Shown: positions 26,262 to 36,258, counted from the stretch's first letter. The stretch: 50,046 nt of DNA from DASRDU01 sp035560235 (GCA_035560235.1 DATMAG010000046.1:1-50046); one strand, 5' to 3'. The notes: a model not told the origin generated them from the sequence alone. Numbers and translations: made by a program.

Positions 26262-26372
26262 ACTCTCCATTTTCAATTCTCCACTTCCTGCAGCGAGCAG
26301 TGACTGTCGAGCCTGTCTCCCGCAGGGGAATGGAGAATTGAAAGTGAAGAGTAGTGAATGTTCCGTCGCGGC
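26262..26372. repeat. Heptad repeat element F (TTCTCAA-type)
   Basis: The left arm has CTCCATT, TTCAATT, CTCCACT. The right arm at about 26329-26372 has GAATGGA, GAATTGA, AAGTGAA, GAGTAGT. The arms are approximate inverse complements around about 45 bases. It fills the gap between the 3201-residue protein gene and the acyltransferase gene, and shares its word with element A. Confidence 0.6.
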
Positions 26373-26388
26373 GCTTCGATTCAGTCTG

Positions 26389-29300
26389 TCATTTGATGGA
26401 CATTCTGGTCGTGTTGGCGGTTCTGCCTTCGACAGTCAGCACTATGTCAGCCTCACCGCGACCGGCCAGCGTGCGCAGCAGTTCCACGTTCAGCTGATCG
26501 AGTCCGACAAACCCGCCCTGCGGCCCCGCGTACTCGACCGGCATCTCCAGTCCGCCGATCTTTACGCCCACTCCGGACAGCGAACTCCGCGCGCGCCAGC
26601 CTGTCCCGAACAGCACCAGCACGATCTTCTGCGTCTCCGCTGTGAACTCCACCGGCACCGCCACCGTCTTGTTCTGCCCCGCATCGAAGCGGAAGCTGAA
26701 TTCCAGCGACTGCGAGTTGTCGTTCTTCACACGGATGATGTAGGCCGCGGCCAGCCCGCTGCCGCTTGAATCAGCCGTGAAGACGCTCGGCACAACGCTG
26801 ATGAGACTGACCACCCCGCCTGAAACTGCCCCGTCGCCGCTTGTGATCGTGATGATCGCCTGCCCTGCCGCAGTCCCCGGCGGCAGCTGATAGTTGATCT
26901 GCTGCGGCGAGACGAAGAAGAGCGGCGCGAGCCGTTCCGTCCCGGCGCTGTCCTTCACCTTCACCGTCGTTCCGGCCAGACTGGTCGGCAGCGGAATGGT
27001 GTTGGCTGCCTCCACTCGCGTTGCCAGCAGCGTGCCGAACGCCGCGACGATGGATTCAGCCGCCAGTTCAGGCCCGCCATAGTTTGCCGCCGAAACGGTC
27101 GTCACGAGGCGCAGCGCGGTGACAGTGCCATTGGTCAGACTGCTCTGGCTGAGCGCCTCCTCGTTGAGCACGAACTTCTGCCACGTGAGCGCACCTGAGG
27201 CATTCGATCCGATCACCTTGAAGCTGAGTTTGAGCAGCGTCCCCGCGCCGCTCAGCGCGCTCGTTCCGAAGGCTGAGACGCGCAACCGTCCTGTGGTCGC
27301 ATTAGGCGTGATGGTCATCGCGGCTGAAATCGTGCCTGCGGCGTCAACCGGCGAAACGAGCGGCTGCAGCAGGTTCGGATCGAAGGTCAGATCGAAGTCA
27401 TAGGCGATGATGTTTTTGCCGGTCAGATCACCGACCGTGATCGGGATAGTAATGTTTGTGCCCGGTGTGGCAGTGATTGATGGCAGCGAAACGGTCGTCT
27501 GCGCGATCACGCTGGCCGAATCGGCTGCAAAAGTGAAGTGAGCTGACGGAGCGACGCCTGCGCCCGGCGACCAGTTGCCCGAGACATCCCCGATCAGCAC
27601 GGCGTCGAAGTTCTGGCTGGTCATCTCACCGTTCAGGGACGGATAGCTCCGGTTCGGCGGGACGAACTTCCACGTTCCGGCCTTGTTCACGGGGTTGCTG
27701 ATGCCGACGACGAACTGCGCAATCAGCGCGGCGTCGAATGACGAGAGACTGCCGTCACCGCTCGCGTCACCGGCCACCTGCTGGCAGCTGTTGAGCGTGA
27801 TCAGGCCAACGACGTGCTGCGCCACCTGGGCCGCATCAAATGAGGTGATGCCGTTCGCGTCGCCGGTCTTTGCCGGAGTCAGCGTGTAAGCCCCGCCGCC
27901 CAGGCCCGGCAGTTGATAGGTTCCCCCGCTGTTTGTCACAGCAGTCATCTGCGGCGTGCCCGCTGCTGTCAGCTGCACGCCGGGCACAGCCTTCGGTGAG
28001 ATGCAGTAGCTGACCTGCCCCGAAATTGAACCGCCGACGGCGCAGATGCGACCGTTGCTCGTCGTCGCGCAGGGCGTGCCTTCATTGAACCGGAAACTCG
28101 TCCAGGTCAGATTGCTGCACGAACCTGTTGCGCCGATCAGATCGAACTTCAGATTGAGCAGCGTCCCGCCGCCCGCGAGCGGACTGGCGCCGAAGGCGGA
28201 AAGCCTCAGTTGCCCCGGCGTGCCGGTGTTCGTGGTAATGGTCATCGCGCTGCTGAGCGTGCCAGTCCTGTCGAACGGCGTGCTTTGCAGGCGCAGCACC
28301 GCCGGGTCGTAGGTCAGCGTGAAATCGTAAGACAATGCGCCCTGCCCGGTCGTGTCAGAGGCCATCACCGGAATCGTCACGCCGCTGCCCGAATCGCCTG
28401 TGAGCGTGCCGGGAATCGAAACAGTAATGCACGGGCCGGTGGTGACGGTGAATGTTCCCGTCTGCACATCGTTGCAACCTGACTTGCTGATCATAATCGG
28501 CCCGGTGACAGCGCCTGCCGGAACAGTCGCCGTGATCTGCGTGTCACTGTTGATGGTGAACTGCGCCGTGACATTGTTTGCAAACTTCACTGCGCTGACG
28601 CCAGTGAAATTCGCGCCCGTAATGGCCACGGTGCTGCCGCTTGCGCCACTGGCTGGACTGATGCCGCTCACCGTCGGGCAGTTTGTGCCGCCGCTGCCTG
28701 ACTGATTGATGGTGAAGGTTTGTCCGGCAATCGTCAGCGTGCCGCTGCGCGAACTCGCGCTTGTGTTGGCCGCGACCGAGTAACCGACCGAACCGTTGCC
28801 GCTGCCGCTTTCAGAGCCGGTCAGAATGCTGATCCAGCCGACGTTCGCCGCGGTATTCCACGCGCAGCCTGTCGTGGTCGTAATGCTCACATTGCCGCTG
28901 CCGCCAGTGGCATTGAATGACTGACTCGCCGGTGAGAGCGTGTAGCTGCAACTGCCGCTCGCCGATTGCGTGACGGTGAAAGTCTGCCCGGCAACGGTGA
29001 GCGTGCCGGTGCGGGCGATGCCGTTGTTCGCAGCAACGGAATAACTGACCGTGCCATTGCCGCCGCCTGCTGCGCCCGAGGTGATCGTGATCCATTCGGC
29101 ATTGCTGCGCGCTGTCCAGTTGCAGCCCTGCTGCGAGGTCACATTCACGCTGCCAGTGCCGCCGCTCGCATTGAAATTCTGCGACGTCGGCGCAATGGTG
29201 AACGTGCAGTTACTGCCGCCCGATTGCGTCACCGTGAAGGTTTGTCCGGCAACAGTCAGCGTGCCGCTGCGCGAACTCGCGCTTGTGTTGGCCGCGACCG

Positions 29301-32300
29301 AGTAATTCAGTGTGCCGTTGCCACTGCCGCTCGCGCCGGAAGTGATCACGATCCAGTCAGCATTGCTCACGGCATTCCACGCGCAGCCGCTCTGCGTCGT
29401 GACATTGACGCTGCCATTGCCGCCGCTCGCATTGAAGCTCTGCGCAGTCGGCGCAAGTGTGAACGTGCAGCCGGCGGGCGCGGTCAGGCTCAGCGTGTAT
29501 TTGCCCAGTTCATTGGTGAATGAGCTGCTGGCTTCGATAATGTAGGTGCCATCCTTCGGCAGAGTCAGAAAACCGCTGGTCATCGGGATGCGGGCGTTAG
29601 TTCCGCCGCCGCCGTCATCATCTTCTTCAACAATGTCGCCGTCAGGCCCGATCAGCGTCACGTATGCGTCAAACTCTGACGAATTGAGCTGAATCGCCAC
29701 CTGCTGCCCCGCCGAAGCAGTGAAGTACCACAGATCAGCGTAATAATCCGGGCCGTAAATCGGCGAGCGACAGTCGGTCGTCACGAGTTCGCCGTTCACC
29801 GTCTGCCCGATGCTGATCGGCAGCAGGCCGCAGGTCGCGCCCGTCCCGGCCTGCCCGACGATGAACGTCTGACCAGCGACGGTGATTGTTCCCGCGCGCG
29901 GAATAGTACTGCTGTTGGCCGCAACCGAATAATTCACTGTGCCGCTGCCACTGCCGCTCGCGCCGGAAGTAATCACGATCCAGCCATCATTGCTTTGCGC
30001 CGTCCAGTTGCAGCCCGCTGAGGTCGAGACGCCGATGCTGCCGCTGCCGCCGCTGGCTGAGAAGAACTGATTGCCTGGCGTGATGGTAAAGACGCAGCTG
30101 CTGCCGCCGGTCTGCGTGACGGTGAAGGTTTGTCCGGCAACGGTGAGCGTGCCGGTGCGCGTGCTGGTCGTGTTGTTTGCCGCGACCAGATAATTCACTG
30201 TGCCATTGCCGCTGCCTGCTGCGCCCGAGGTGATCGTGATCCAGTCAGCATTGCTCGTCGCATTCCACGCGCAGCCGCTCTGCGTCGTGATATTGACGCT
30301 GCCATTGCCGCCGCTCGCGTTGAAATTCTGAGAGGTCGGCGCAATTGTGAACGTACAGTTGCTGCCGCCGGATTGCGTGACGGTGAAGGTTTGCCCGGCA
30401 ACAGTCAGCGTGCCGCTGCGCGAACTCGCGCTTGTGTTGGCCGCGACTGAATAATTCACTGTGCCGTTGCCTGATCCGCTCGCGCCCGAGGTGATCGTGA
30501 TCCACGAATCATTCGCTGTCGCTGTCCACAAACAGCCGTTGGGCGCGGTCACAGCAACGCTGCCACTGCCGCCACTCGCGTTGAAGTTCTGTGAGGTCGG
30601 CGCCAGCGTGAACGTGCAGCCTCCGCCACCGCCATTGTCGGTTACATTCAGGTTGATAAAGACGCCCGTCGGGTACGGGCTGCGCGGCGTGTCGTTTGAA
30701 GTGACAAGCAGGCGCTCGGTGTAGACTCCGGCATTGAGCCCCGCCGCGCTGACGCTCACGCGCACCGGCGCTGAACCTTTCGGCGGGATGTCAAACGGGA
30801 TGGCTGAGAGCGTCGTGAACGAGAGCCACGCGGCGTTGTTCTGTTTTGAAATGCCGGTCACGGTCAGCGTGGCATCACCGTCATTGAAGATCGTGAAGCT
30901 CTGCTCGCCCGTCACCTGAATCTCCCACATTCCGCGCCCGTGCGTCGCCGCGCGCAGCAGGCTGCCATTCTTTCTGATCCCCAGGTCAAAAACAGCCACG
31001 TTCGGCAGCCCTGTGCCGCAAGGCATCCAGTTCTGTCCCTGATCGGTCGAACGATAAACGCCGATGTCAGTGCCAGCGTAAACCGTGCCCGGATTGTTCG
31101 GATCAACCAGGACGACATTGACCGGAATATCGGGCAGACCGCCGTTCGCACTCATCCACGTCGCGCCGCCGTCAGTCGTTCTGAAGATGTGATCGCTGCC
31201 GAAGCCTGAATAAGCAATGTAAGCCGTCTGCGGATCGGTCGGATGCGCCGCAATGCGCGTGATCGAGCGATTCGGCAGCAGGGCTTTGGTCACACTTGTG
31301 AACGACCACGTGCCGCTGTTCAGATCGCCGCGCCAGACCTGCGCATCGCTGCTGCCCGTCCAGATGCGCGCGCCGTTTGCGGCAATCGTGATCGCGGCAA
31401 TCACTCCGCCGCCGGTCACGTCGCCACTGATTGCGCTCCAGTTGTTCGCGCCGTCGGTCGTGTACCAGACGCGATATGAACCGAAGGCCAGTCGCTGCGG
31501 GTTTGACGGATCCATCGTGAACGGCGCATAGAAAGCGGTTCTGCCGTTGTCTGCCCCGCCGTCTTTGGCGAAGGGAATGCCGTTGAAGGCCGTGTTCCAC
31601 GTGCCCGGCTCGCCGGAGTTGAGCGACTTCACCATGTAGCCGGTAATGTAGGTCGTGTAGACCGTCGTCGGGTTATTGAAATCGAAATAGGTCGAGCCGT
31701 TGTCGCCGGTGCGCGTCTCGCGCCAGTCGCTCGTGCCGGTGTATTTCTGAATGCCGTTGTCCTGCGTGCCGCCGAAAGCGAGCGCGTCATTGGTCGGATG
31801 CAGCGCGACCGTCTGAAACTGCGTCAGGCTCAGGCCCTCGTTGCGGCTCGTCCACGTGTCGCCGCCGTTGTCCGAACGCCACACGCCGCCATCGTTGCCG
31901 ATCCAGACCACTGACGGATTCTGCGGATTGAAGGCAATCGCGTGCTGATCGGGATGCACGTCCTGAAAGTAATCGCGCGGGTTGCTGATGTTCGCCCACG
32001 TCGCGCCGCCGTCCTGCGACCGCCAGAGCGAGAGACCGCCGAAGTAGATAATGTTCGTGCTGGTTGGATGAATGGCGAGCGAGACGTTGTACCAGCCCTG
32101 TTTTCCAAGGATGTTCGGCGTATTCGCCAGCTTCGTCCAGCCCGCGCCGCCATCGGTTGTGCGATAAAGCCCTTCGAGCGTGTTGTCGCGGGCGGTGAAC
32201 GAAGCGAGCAGCGTATTTGGCGCTGCGGACGAAATCGTCAGATGGACGCGCCCGAAGTTACTGCCCGGCAGGCCGTTCGTCAGCTTCGTCCAGCTCACGC

Positions 32301-35300
32301 CGCCGTCGGTGGATTTGAAAACGCCGCCTGCAAGAATCGCGCTGTAATACGTGCCGCCATTGCCCGGCGCGGCGATGACATCGGTTGCCACTCCGGCCAG
32401 CACGCGCGTCCACGTGCTGCCGCCGTCAGTGCTGCGATACAGTCCGCCATTCGCGGCGGCCAGTACCGTCTGACCGCTGCTCTGACTGACGACGATGCGG
32501 CTGATGGTCTGCCGCGCAAAGACGGCTGCGCCCTGCACAGCCCACGTCACGCCGCCATTGGTGGATTTCAGCACTCCGTTGCCGTAGTAGCTGTCGAGCG
32601 AAAAGTTCTGCTCGCCGGTTCCCGCGTAAATGATGTTCGGATTGTTCGGATCGAAGGCGAGCGCGCCCATTGCCAGCGACGGCTGATCGTCGGTGAGCGG
32701 CGTCCACGTCGCGCCGTTGTCGGTCGTGCGCCACACGCCGCCCTGCGCGCCGCTGATGTAAACGATATTCGGATTGACCGGATGCACGATGATCGAAGTG
32801 ACGCGCCCGCTGTTGTCGCCCCACGTTCCCGTTCGCGTGACCGACGGGCCGAGGTGCGTCCACTGCGTCGCCGCAGCGACATTCACGCCTTCAGCCGCTT
32901 CGGCACGCAGCCGCGCAAGCGCGCTCTCTTTTTCAGCCATCGCTCGTTCACGCGCGCGTTCGGGAATCTGATCGAACGGATACTGGCGCTGCCGGTAGAA
33001 CCATTCCATGCGCTCCTGAATGCGGTCGCCTTCCTCTTCCTCGCGCTCTTTTTCTTTTTCCTGTTCCCGCTCCTTCTCTTCTGATCGAACCGTGGTCTGA
33101 TCAGGTTCATTCTGCCTGCTGTCTGACGAACGATTTGGCGCAGCCTGCCCGCGCGGCACGTTGAAACTGAGCGTGGTCGGTTCGATGCGAATCAGCGGCG
33201 CGCCTGCGGTTGCGCCCGACTGATTGACAGTGAAGGTCTGGCCCGCGATGGTCAGCGTGCCGCTGCGCGCCGGGCCTGTGTTGGCGGCGACTGAGTAATT
33301 CAGCGTGCCGCTGCCATTGCCGGGCGTGCCGGAGGTGATTGTGATGAAGCTCGCGTTGCTCGTCGCCGTCCAGGCGCAGTTCGCCTGCGTGGTGATATTC
33401 ACGCTCCCCTGTCCGCCGCCTGTGGCAAAGCTCTGACTGGCCGGTGAGATGGAGTAAGTGCAAATGGTGAAGGCGCCGGTCTGTGCATCAGAGCAATTGG
33501 GTTTGGTGATGGTAATAGGGCCGGTCACAGCGCCGCTCGGCACAGTCGCGGTGATTTGCGTATCGCTGTTGATGGTGAAATTCGCGCTGAGATTATTGGC
33601 GAACCTGACTGCGGTCACGCCGGTGAAATTCGCTCCGGTGATGGTGACATTCGCGTCGGCTGAGCCGCTCGTCGGACTGATGCCGCTGACAGTCGGACAA
33701 CTGCTGGCGGCGGAGATGGTGAAGGTGTCGGTCACGATCTGTGCGCCGTTGTAAAAGACGCGCACCTGCCAGGCGCCGGGCAACAAGGCTGCGGCCTGGC
33801 CGACAATGCCGATCGCATCCCAGAAACAGACAGTCTGGTTGGGGTTGTTAACCGGAGCCTCGAACTGCCGGTAAACCGAGCCGTTCGGCTGAACCCATTC
33901 CCAGCGGATGATCGCGCCGTTCTGGAAGCCTGAAACGAAAGTCCACTGAATTGCTTGCGCGTCGGTGGGCGTGAAGCTGGTTTTCGTGACAGGCGGGTCG
34001 CAGGCGCCGGGGATGGGGCCGCCAGTTATCCGGTGATCATTGACCGTCACGCTCAAGGTGACTCCAACGCCGGAGAGAAACACGTCAACGCCTGGACGCG
34101 CCGGATCGGTGCTCGCAATCGTCAGCCTGCCGCCCTGTGGGCCGACCGAGTTCGGGGTGAAGCGCACGGTGACGGTCTGCTGTCCGCCGGGAGCGAGGGC
34201 GAAAGGCGCGGCGGGCGCAGGCACGCTGAATTGCGGATTGTCGGTGTTGAGCGAATTGACGGTGAGCTGATTGTTCCCGATGTTGCGAATCGTCAGCGTC
34301 AGGTCTTTGCTTTGCCCGATGATGACGCTGCCGAAATCGAGGCTCGTCTGCGACACCTCAATCGAGGGCGCCTGATCGGTGACGGTAAAAGGCTCGAAAT
34401 CAATTGCAGTCGCGTGTCGCCGACCGTCACCCGCACGGACTTCAGCTTTGACGCGCATGGTGCGCGCACCGACAATGGCGCTGGAATCCGCCCGGACAGC
34501 ATTATGTGTGAAGATGCCATTATTCGCGGTCGTATCGCCATTGGTTCCGTCATCCACCATCTTCAGCTTCGAGACGTTTTTATCATCCAGCCCGCCGATG
34601 AGAGCCGCGTTGCCGACGCCGCGAATTGTATTGGTCGTTGTGACCCTGGCGCTGACAGTGGCGGCGGAGCGACTCTGGGTCAGCACAAAGGACGGATCAA
34701 TTTTCGGTTCCGTCACGCTCGGCGCCTGTCCGAGGCTGACCGGATTGAGATCCAGCACGGCCAGTTGCGGGAGCAGGCAGCCATTAAAGTTACCGGTGCA
34801 ATCAATTACGTATAAAAACCGTGTGGCGCTGCTGTTCATCGTAGCCTTCAGCATGCCTTCATCCACCACAGGCGGCGGATCATCGGTCACAGAATTGAAA
34901 CTTACCCCCAGTTGTAATGGCGCACCGGAGGCGACGTCCACCAGAATACTGCCTGAACCCAGCAGGAGTTTTGCGCCATCGCTGCTTAACTGAATCCGGT
35001 CACCACTGTTGCCCAGCCTTTTGATGGGACCGCTGTTTTCATCACTCAGCTTGCGTTGTCCCGTGCCATCAAAATTCCCCACGAACAACTCGCGCGGGTT
35101 GGAACAGCACGGATTGCTGGTGATGAGAGAAGCGACTTTCTGACCATCGGCACTGAGTGCGACACTATTGATAAAAAGCCTCGTCTCTCCAATCTGGTGC
35201 AGTCCTGTGCCGTCCAGATTGACACCGAACATCCGCTGCCCTCTGGAATTCGTCGCGAAGACAATCCGCTGACCATCGTGCGAAACACTCAGATCGGTGC

Positions 35301-35994
35301 TGCCAAAGCCGGTATCGAAGGTGAAGACCTCATCGCGCGGGATGCCCAGCAGCGTGCCGATCTGTGTTGGCCCGGCAATCTGTCGCAGGCCGCTGCCATC
35401 GGCATTGATGACATAGAGGCCGCGATCCGTCGGTGGTTCGCCGCGTCGTTGCAGGAAGAAGACTTTCGTGCCATCGCCCGAAATGCGAATCGCTTCAAAT
35501 TCCCGGTCCCGCAGCAGTTCACGGCCACCACTGCCGTCCGCTCTGGCAATGCGCAGTTGCACGCCTTCAGTGGAAACCACCCACTCGCCGTCGGCGCTGA
35601 TGTCCGCCTGCGAACTGCAAAAGCACAGCGTGGTGTAAGCATCCACCTGCCGCTCACCCGTACCATCGGCGTTGACAACAAAGATGCGATTGGGAGTGTT
35701 CGGGTCACCCGATCCCGGCGAGATGGCAAAGACTGCGCGATTCCCGCTGGCGCTCAGAACCGGACTGCCGCTGTTGACCGTGATTCCGCTCGTTTGCGAA
35801 GTGATCTGATGATAGACCAGCGTGCGCAGAATCGTGGCCGGAGTGGACGCGCTCACGGACGAGTTGAAAGACTGTGCGGCAGAACTGCTGCTGGCGCTCA
35901 GGCTGCCCGTGCTTACGGCCAGTCGCGGAAAGGAGAGTGAGAGCGCAAGGCATGTGGCGCTCAGCAGAAGTCCGGCAATGATCAGGCGGCGCAT
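26389..35994 (-). CDS. Giant secreted multidomain protein: PD40, ASH, IPT, BACON, Asp-box propeller, PPC, cohesin-dockerin-cohesin, TIGR03437
   Basis: 3201 residues with an N-terminal signal (RRLIIAGLLLSATCLALSL). Approximate order: TolB/PD40-like repeats 60-420; an Ig-like stretch; ASH/HYDIN-like domain 546-651; IPT 765-845; BACON 846-930; a charged Glu/Lys/Arg linker 955-1035; Asp-box propeller 1045-1690 with about ten S/T-x-D-G-G-x-x-W motifs; three BACON 1790-2052; PPC 2054-2172; three BACON 2174-2435; IPT 2437-2518; cohesin-like 2520-2645; a carboxypeptidase-regulatory-like module; dockerin-like 2708-2808 (DANGITSFDAA, DGSLSSFDAA); cohesin-like 2835-2955; TIGR03437 2970-3200. Likely an extracellular adhesion or glycan-binding scaffold. 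ATG 35994 uses GGGAGG inside the stop region of the upstream small gene. No catalytic domain is evident. Confidence 0.85.
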   Translation of the reverse strand: MRRLIIAGLLLSATCLALSLSFPRLAVSTGSLSASSSSAAQSFNSSVSASTPATILRTLVYHQITSQTSGITVNSGSPVLSASGNRAVFAISPGSGDPNTPNRIFVVNADGTGERQVDAYTTLCFCSSQADISADGEWVVSTEGVQLRIARADGSGGRELLRDREFEAIRISGDGTKVFFLQRRGEPPTDRGLYVINADGSGLRQIAGPTQIGTLLGIPRDEVFTFDTGFGSTDLSVSHDGQRIVFATNSRGQRMFGVNLDGTGLHQIGETRLFINSVALSADGQKVASLITSNPCCSNPRELFVGNFDGTGQRKLSDENSGPIKRLGNSGDRIQLSSDGAKLLLGSGSILVDVASGAPLQLGVSFNSVTDDPPPVVDEGMLKATMNSSATRFLYVIDCTGNFNGCLLPQLAVLDLNPVSLGQAPSVTEPKIDPSFVLTQSRSAATVSARVTTTNTIRGVGNAALIGGLDDKNVSKLKMVDDGTNGDTTANNGIFTHNAVRADSSAIVGARTMRVKAEVRAGDGRRHATAIDFEPFTVTDQAPSIEVSQTSLDFGSVIIGQSKDLTLTIRNIGNNQLTVNSLNTDNPQFSVPAPAAPFALAPGGQQTVTVRFTPNSVGPQGGRLTIASTDPARPGVDVFLSGVGVTLSVTVNDHRITGGPIPGACDPPVTKTSFTPTDAQAIQWTFVSGFQNGAIIRWEWVQPNGSVYRQFEAPVNNPNQTVCFWDAIGIVGQAAALLPGAWQVRVFYNGAQIVTDTFTISAASSCPTVSGISPTSGSADANVTITGANFTGVTAVRFANNLSANFTINSDTQITATVPSGAVTGPITITKPNCSDAQTGAFTICTYSISPASQSFATGGGQGSVNITTQANCAWTATSNASFITITSGTPGNGSGTLNYSVAANTGPARSGTLTIAGQTFTVNQSGATAGAPLIRIEPTTLSFNVPRGQAAPNRSSDSRQNEPDQTTVRSEEKEREQEKEKEREEEEGDRIQERMEWFYRQRQYPFDQIPERARERAMAEKESALARLRAEAAEGVNVAAATQWTHLGPSVTRTGTWGDNSGRVTSIIVHPVNPNIVYISGAQGGVWRTTDNGATWTPLTDDQPSLAMGALAFDPNNPNIIYAGTGEQNFSLDSYYGNGVLKSTNGGVTWAVQGAAVFARQTISRIVVSQSSGQTVLAAANGGLYRSTDGGSTWTRVLAGVATDVIAAPGNGGTYYSAILAGGVFKSTDGGVSWTKLTNGLPGSNFGRVHLTISSAAPNTLLASFTARDNTLEGLYRTTDGGAGWTKLANTPNILGKQGWYNVSLAIHPTSTNIIYFGGLSLWRSQDGGATWANISNPRDYFQDVHPDQHAIAFNPQNPSVVWIGNDGGVWRSDNGGDTWTSRNEGLSLTQFQTVALHPTNDALAFGGTQDNGIQKYTGTSDWRETRTGDNGSTYFDFNNPTTVYTTYITGYMVKSLNSGEPGTWNTAFNGIPFAKDGGADNGRTAFYAPFTMDPSNPQRLAFGSYRVWYTTDGANNWSAISGDVTGGGVIAAITIAANGARIWTGSSDAQVWRGDLNSGTWSFTSVTKALLPNRSITRIAAHPTDPQTAYIAYSGFGSDHIFRTTDGGATWMSANGGLPDIPVNVVLVDPNNPGTVYAGTDIGVYRSTDQGQNWMPCGTGLPNVAVFDLGIRKNGSLLRAATHGRGMWEIQVTGEQSFTIFNDGDATLTVTGISKQNNAAWLSFTTLSAIPFDIPPKGSAPVRVSVSAAGLNAGVYTERLLVTSNDTPRSPYPTGVFINLNVTDNGGGGGCTFTLAPTSQNFNASGGSGSVAVTAPNGCLWTATANDSWITITSGASGSGNGTVNYSVAANTSASSRSGTLTVAGQTFTVTQSGGSNCTFTIAPTSQNFNASGGNGSVNITTQSGCAWNATSNADWITITSGAAGSGNGTVNYLVAANNTTSTRTGTLTVAGQTFTVTQTGGSSCVFTITPGNQFFSASGGSGSIGVSTSAGCNWTAQSNDGWIVITSGASGSGSGTVNYSVAANSSTIPRAGTITVAGQTFIVGQAGTGATCGLLPISIGQTVNGELVTTDCRSPIYGPDYYADLWYFTASAGQQVAIQLNSSEFDAYVTLIGPDGDIVEEDDDGGGGTNARIPMTSGFLTLPKDGTYIIEASSSFTNELGKYTLSLTAPAGCTFTLAPTAQSFNASGGNGSVNVTTQSGCAWNAVSNADWIVITSGASGSGNGTLNYSVAANTSASSRSGTLTVAGQTFTVTQSGGSNCTFTIAPTSQNFNASGGTGSVNVTSQQGCNWTARSNAEWITITSGAAGGGNGTVSYSVAANNGIARTGTLTVAGQTFTVTQSASGSCSYTLSPASQSFNATGGSGNVSITTTTGCAWNTAANVGWISILTGSESGSGNGSVGYSVAANTSASSRSGTLTIAGQTFTINQSGSGGTNCPTVSGISPASGASGSTVAITGANFTGVSAVKFANNVTAQFTINSDTQITATVPAGAVTGPIMISKSGCNDVQTGTFTVTTGPCITVSIPGTLTGDSGSGVTIPVMASDTTGQGALSYDFTLTYDPAVLRLQSTPFDRTGTLSSAMTITTNTGTPGQLRLSAFGASPLAGGGTLLNLKFDLIGATGSCSNLTWTSFRFNEGTPCATTSNGRICAVGGSISGQVSYCISPKAVPGVQLTAAGTPQMTAVTNSGGTYQLPGLGGGAYTLTPAKTGDANGITSFDAAQVAQHVVGLITLNSCQQVAGDASGDGSLSSFDAALIAQFVVGISNPVNKAGTWKFVPPNRSYPSLNGEMTSQNFDAVLIGDVSGNWSPGAGVAPSAHFTFAADSASVIAQTTVSLPSITATPGTNITIPITVGDLTGKNIIAYDFDLTFDPNLLQPLVSPVDAAGTISAAMTITPNATTGRLRVSAFGTSALSGAGTLLKLSFKVIGSNASGALTWQKFVLNEEALSQSSLTNGTVTALRLVTTVSAANYGGPELAAESIVAAFGTLLATRVEAANTIPLPTSLAGTTVKVKDSAGTERLAPLFFVSPQQINYQLPPGTAAGQAIITITSGDGAVSGGVVSLISVVPSVFTADSSGSGLAAAYIIRVKNDNSQSLEFSFRFDAGQNKTVAVPVEFTAETQKIVLVLFGTGWRARSSLSGVGVKIGGLEMPVEYAGPQGGFVGLDQLNVELLRTLAGRGEADIVLTVEGRTANTTRMSIK

Positions 35995-36000
35995 GTTGAT

Positions 36001-36258
36001 TTACCTCCCTGGGACAAAGAGCGAATCGCGGCAGATGCGGCTGCCGCCGCTGATGGTGGGCAGTTCGTGCAGAAGCCCGGCGGCTTTCAGCCGGGCGAGT
36101 TCCTCAACCCCGGTCTCCAGCACCTCAGCCGCCAGCGCTGTCGTCAGCGTTTCAACTTCGCGCCCGCAGGCCGGGCACCAGGCCCAGATGATCGCTGTCT
36201 GAAACCGCAGCGTCCGCCGCTGCGTGATGGTGACCCTGACCCGGCGCGTTTGTTTCAT
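36001..36258 (-). CDS. Small CxxC / excisionase-like putative DNA-binding protein
   Basis: 85 residues. A basic N-terminal strand region (RRVRVTITQRRTLRF) leads into WCPACGREVE with Cys28 and Cys31. A helical segment LAAEVLETGVEELARLKAAGLLHELP then ends in GSRICRDSLF. The latter half resembles the MerR/excisionase winged helix ('AAELLGVS..TV..LI..G.L......G..RI.R..L'). His64 and Cys76 could complete a zinc site with the CxxC. Its last codons and stop (GGGAGGTAA) form the ribosome binding site of the 3201-residue protein gene 6 bases downstream, so the two are probably translationally coupled. A regulatory role is inference; the protein may simply bind nucleic acid or metal. Confidence 0.6.
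   Translation of the reverse strand: MKQTRRVRVTITQRRTLRFQTAIIWAWCPACGREVETLTTALAAEVLETGVEELARLKAAGLLHELPTISGGSRICRDSLFVPGR

Noticed and set aside
28690..30620. Regularly spaced repeats resembling a CRISPR-like or satellite array
   Set aside because: They are in-frame, about 260 bases long and encode BACON domains; divergence follows codon structure.
31942..33084. 380-codon plus-strand open frame inside the giant gene
   Set aside because: Antisense to the Asp-box propeller; low-complexity composition, no family-like motifs, no ribosome binding site.
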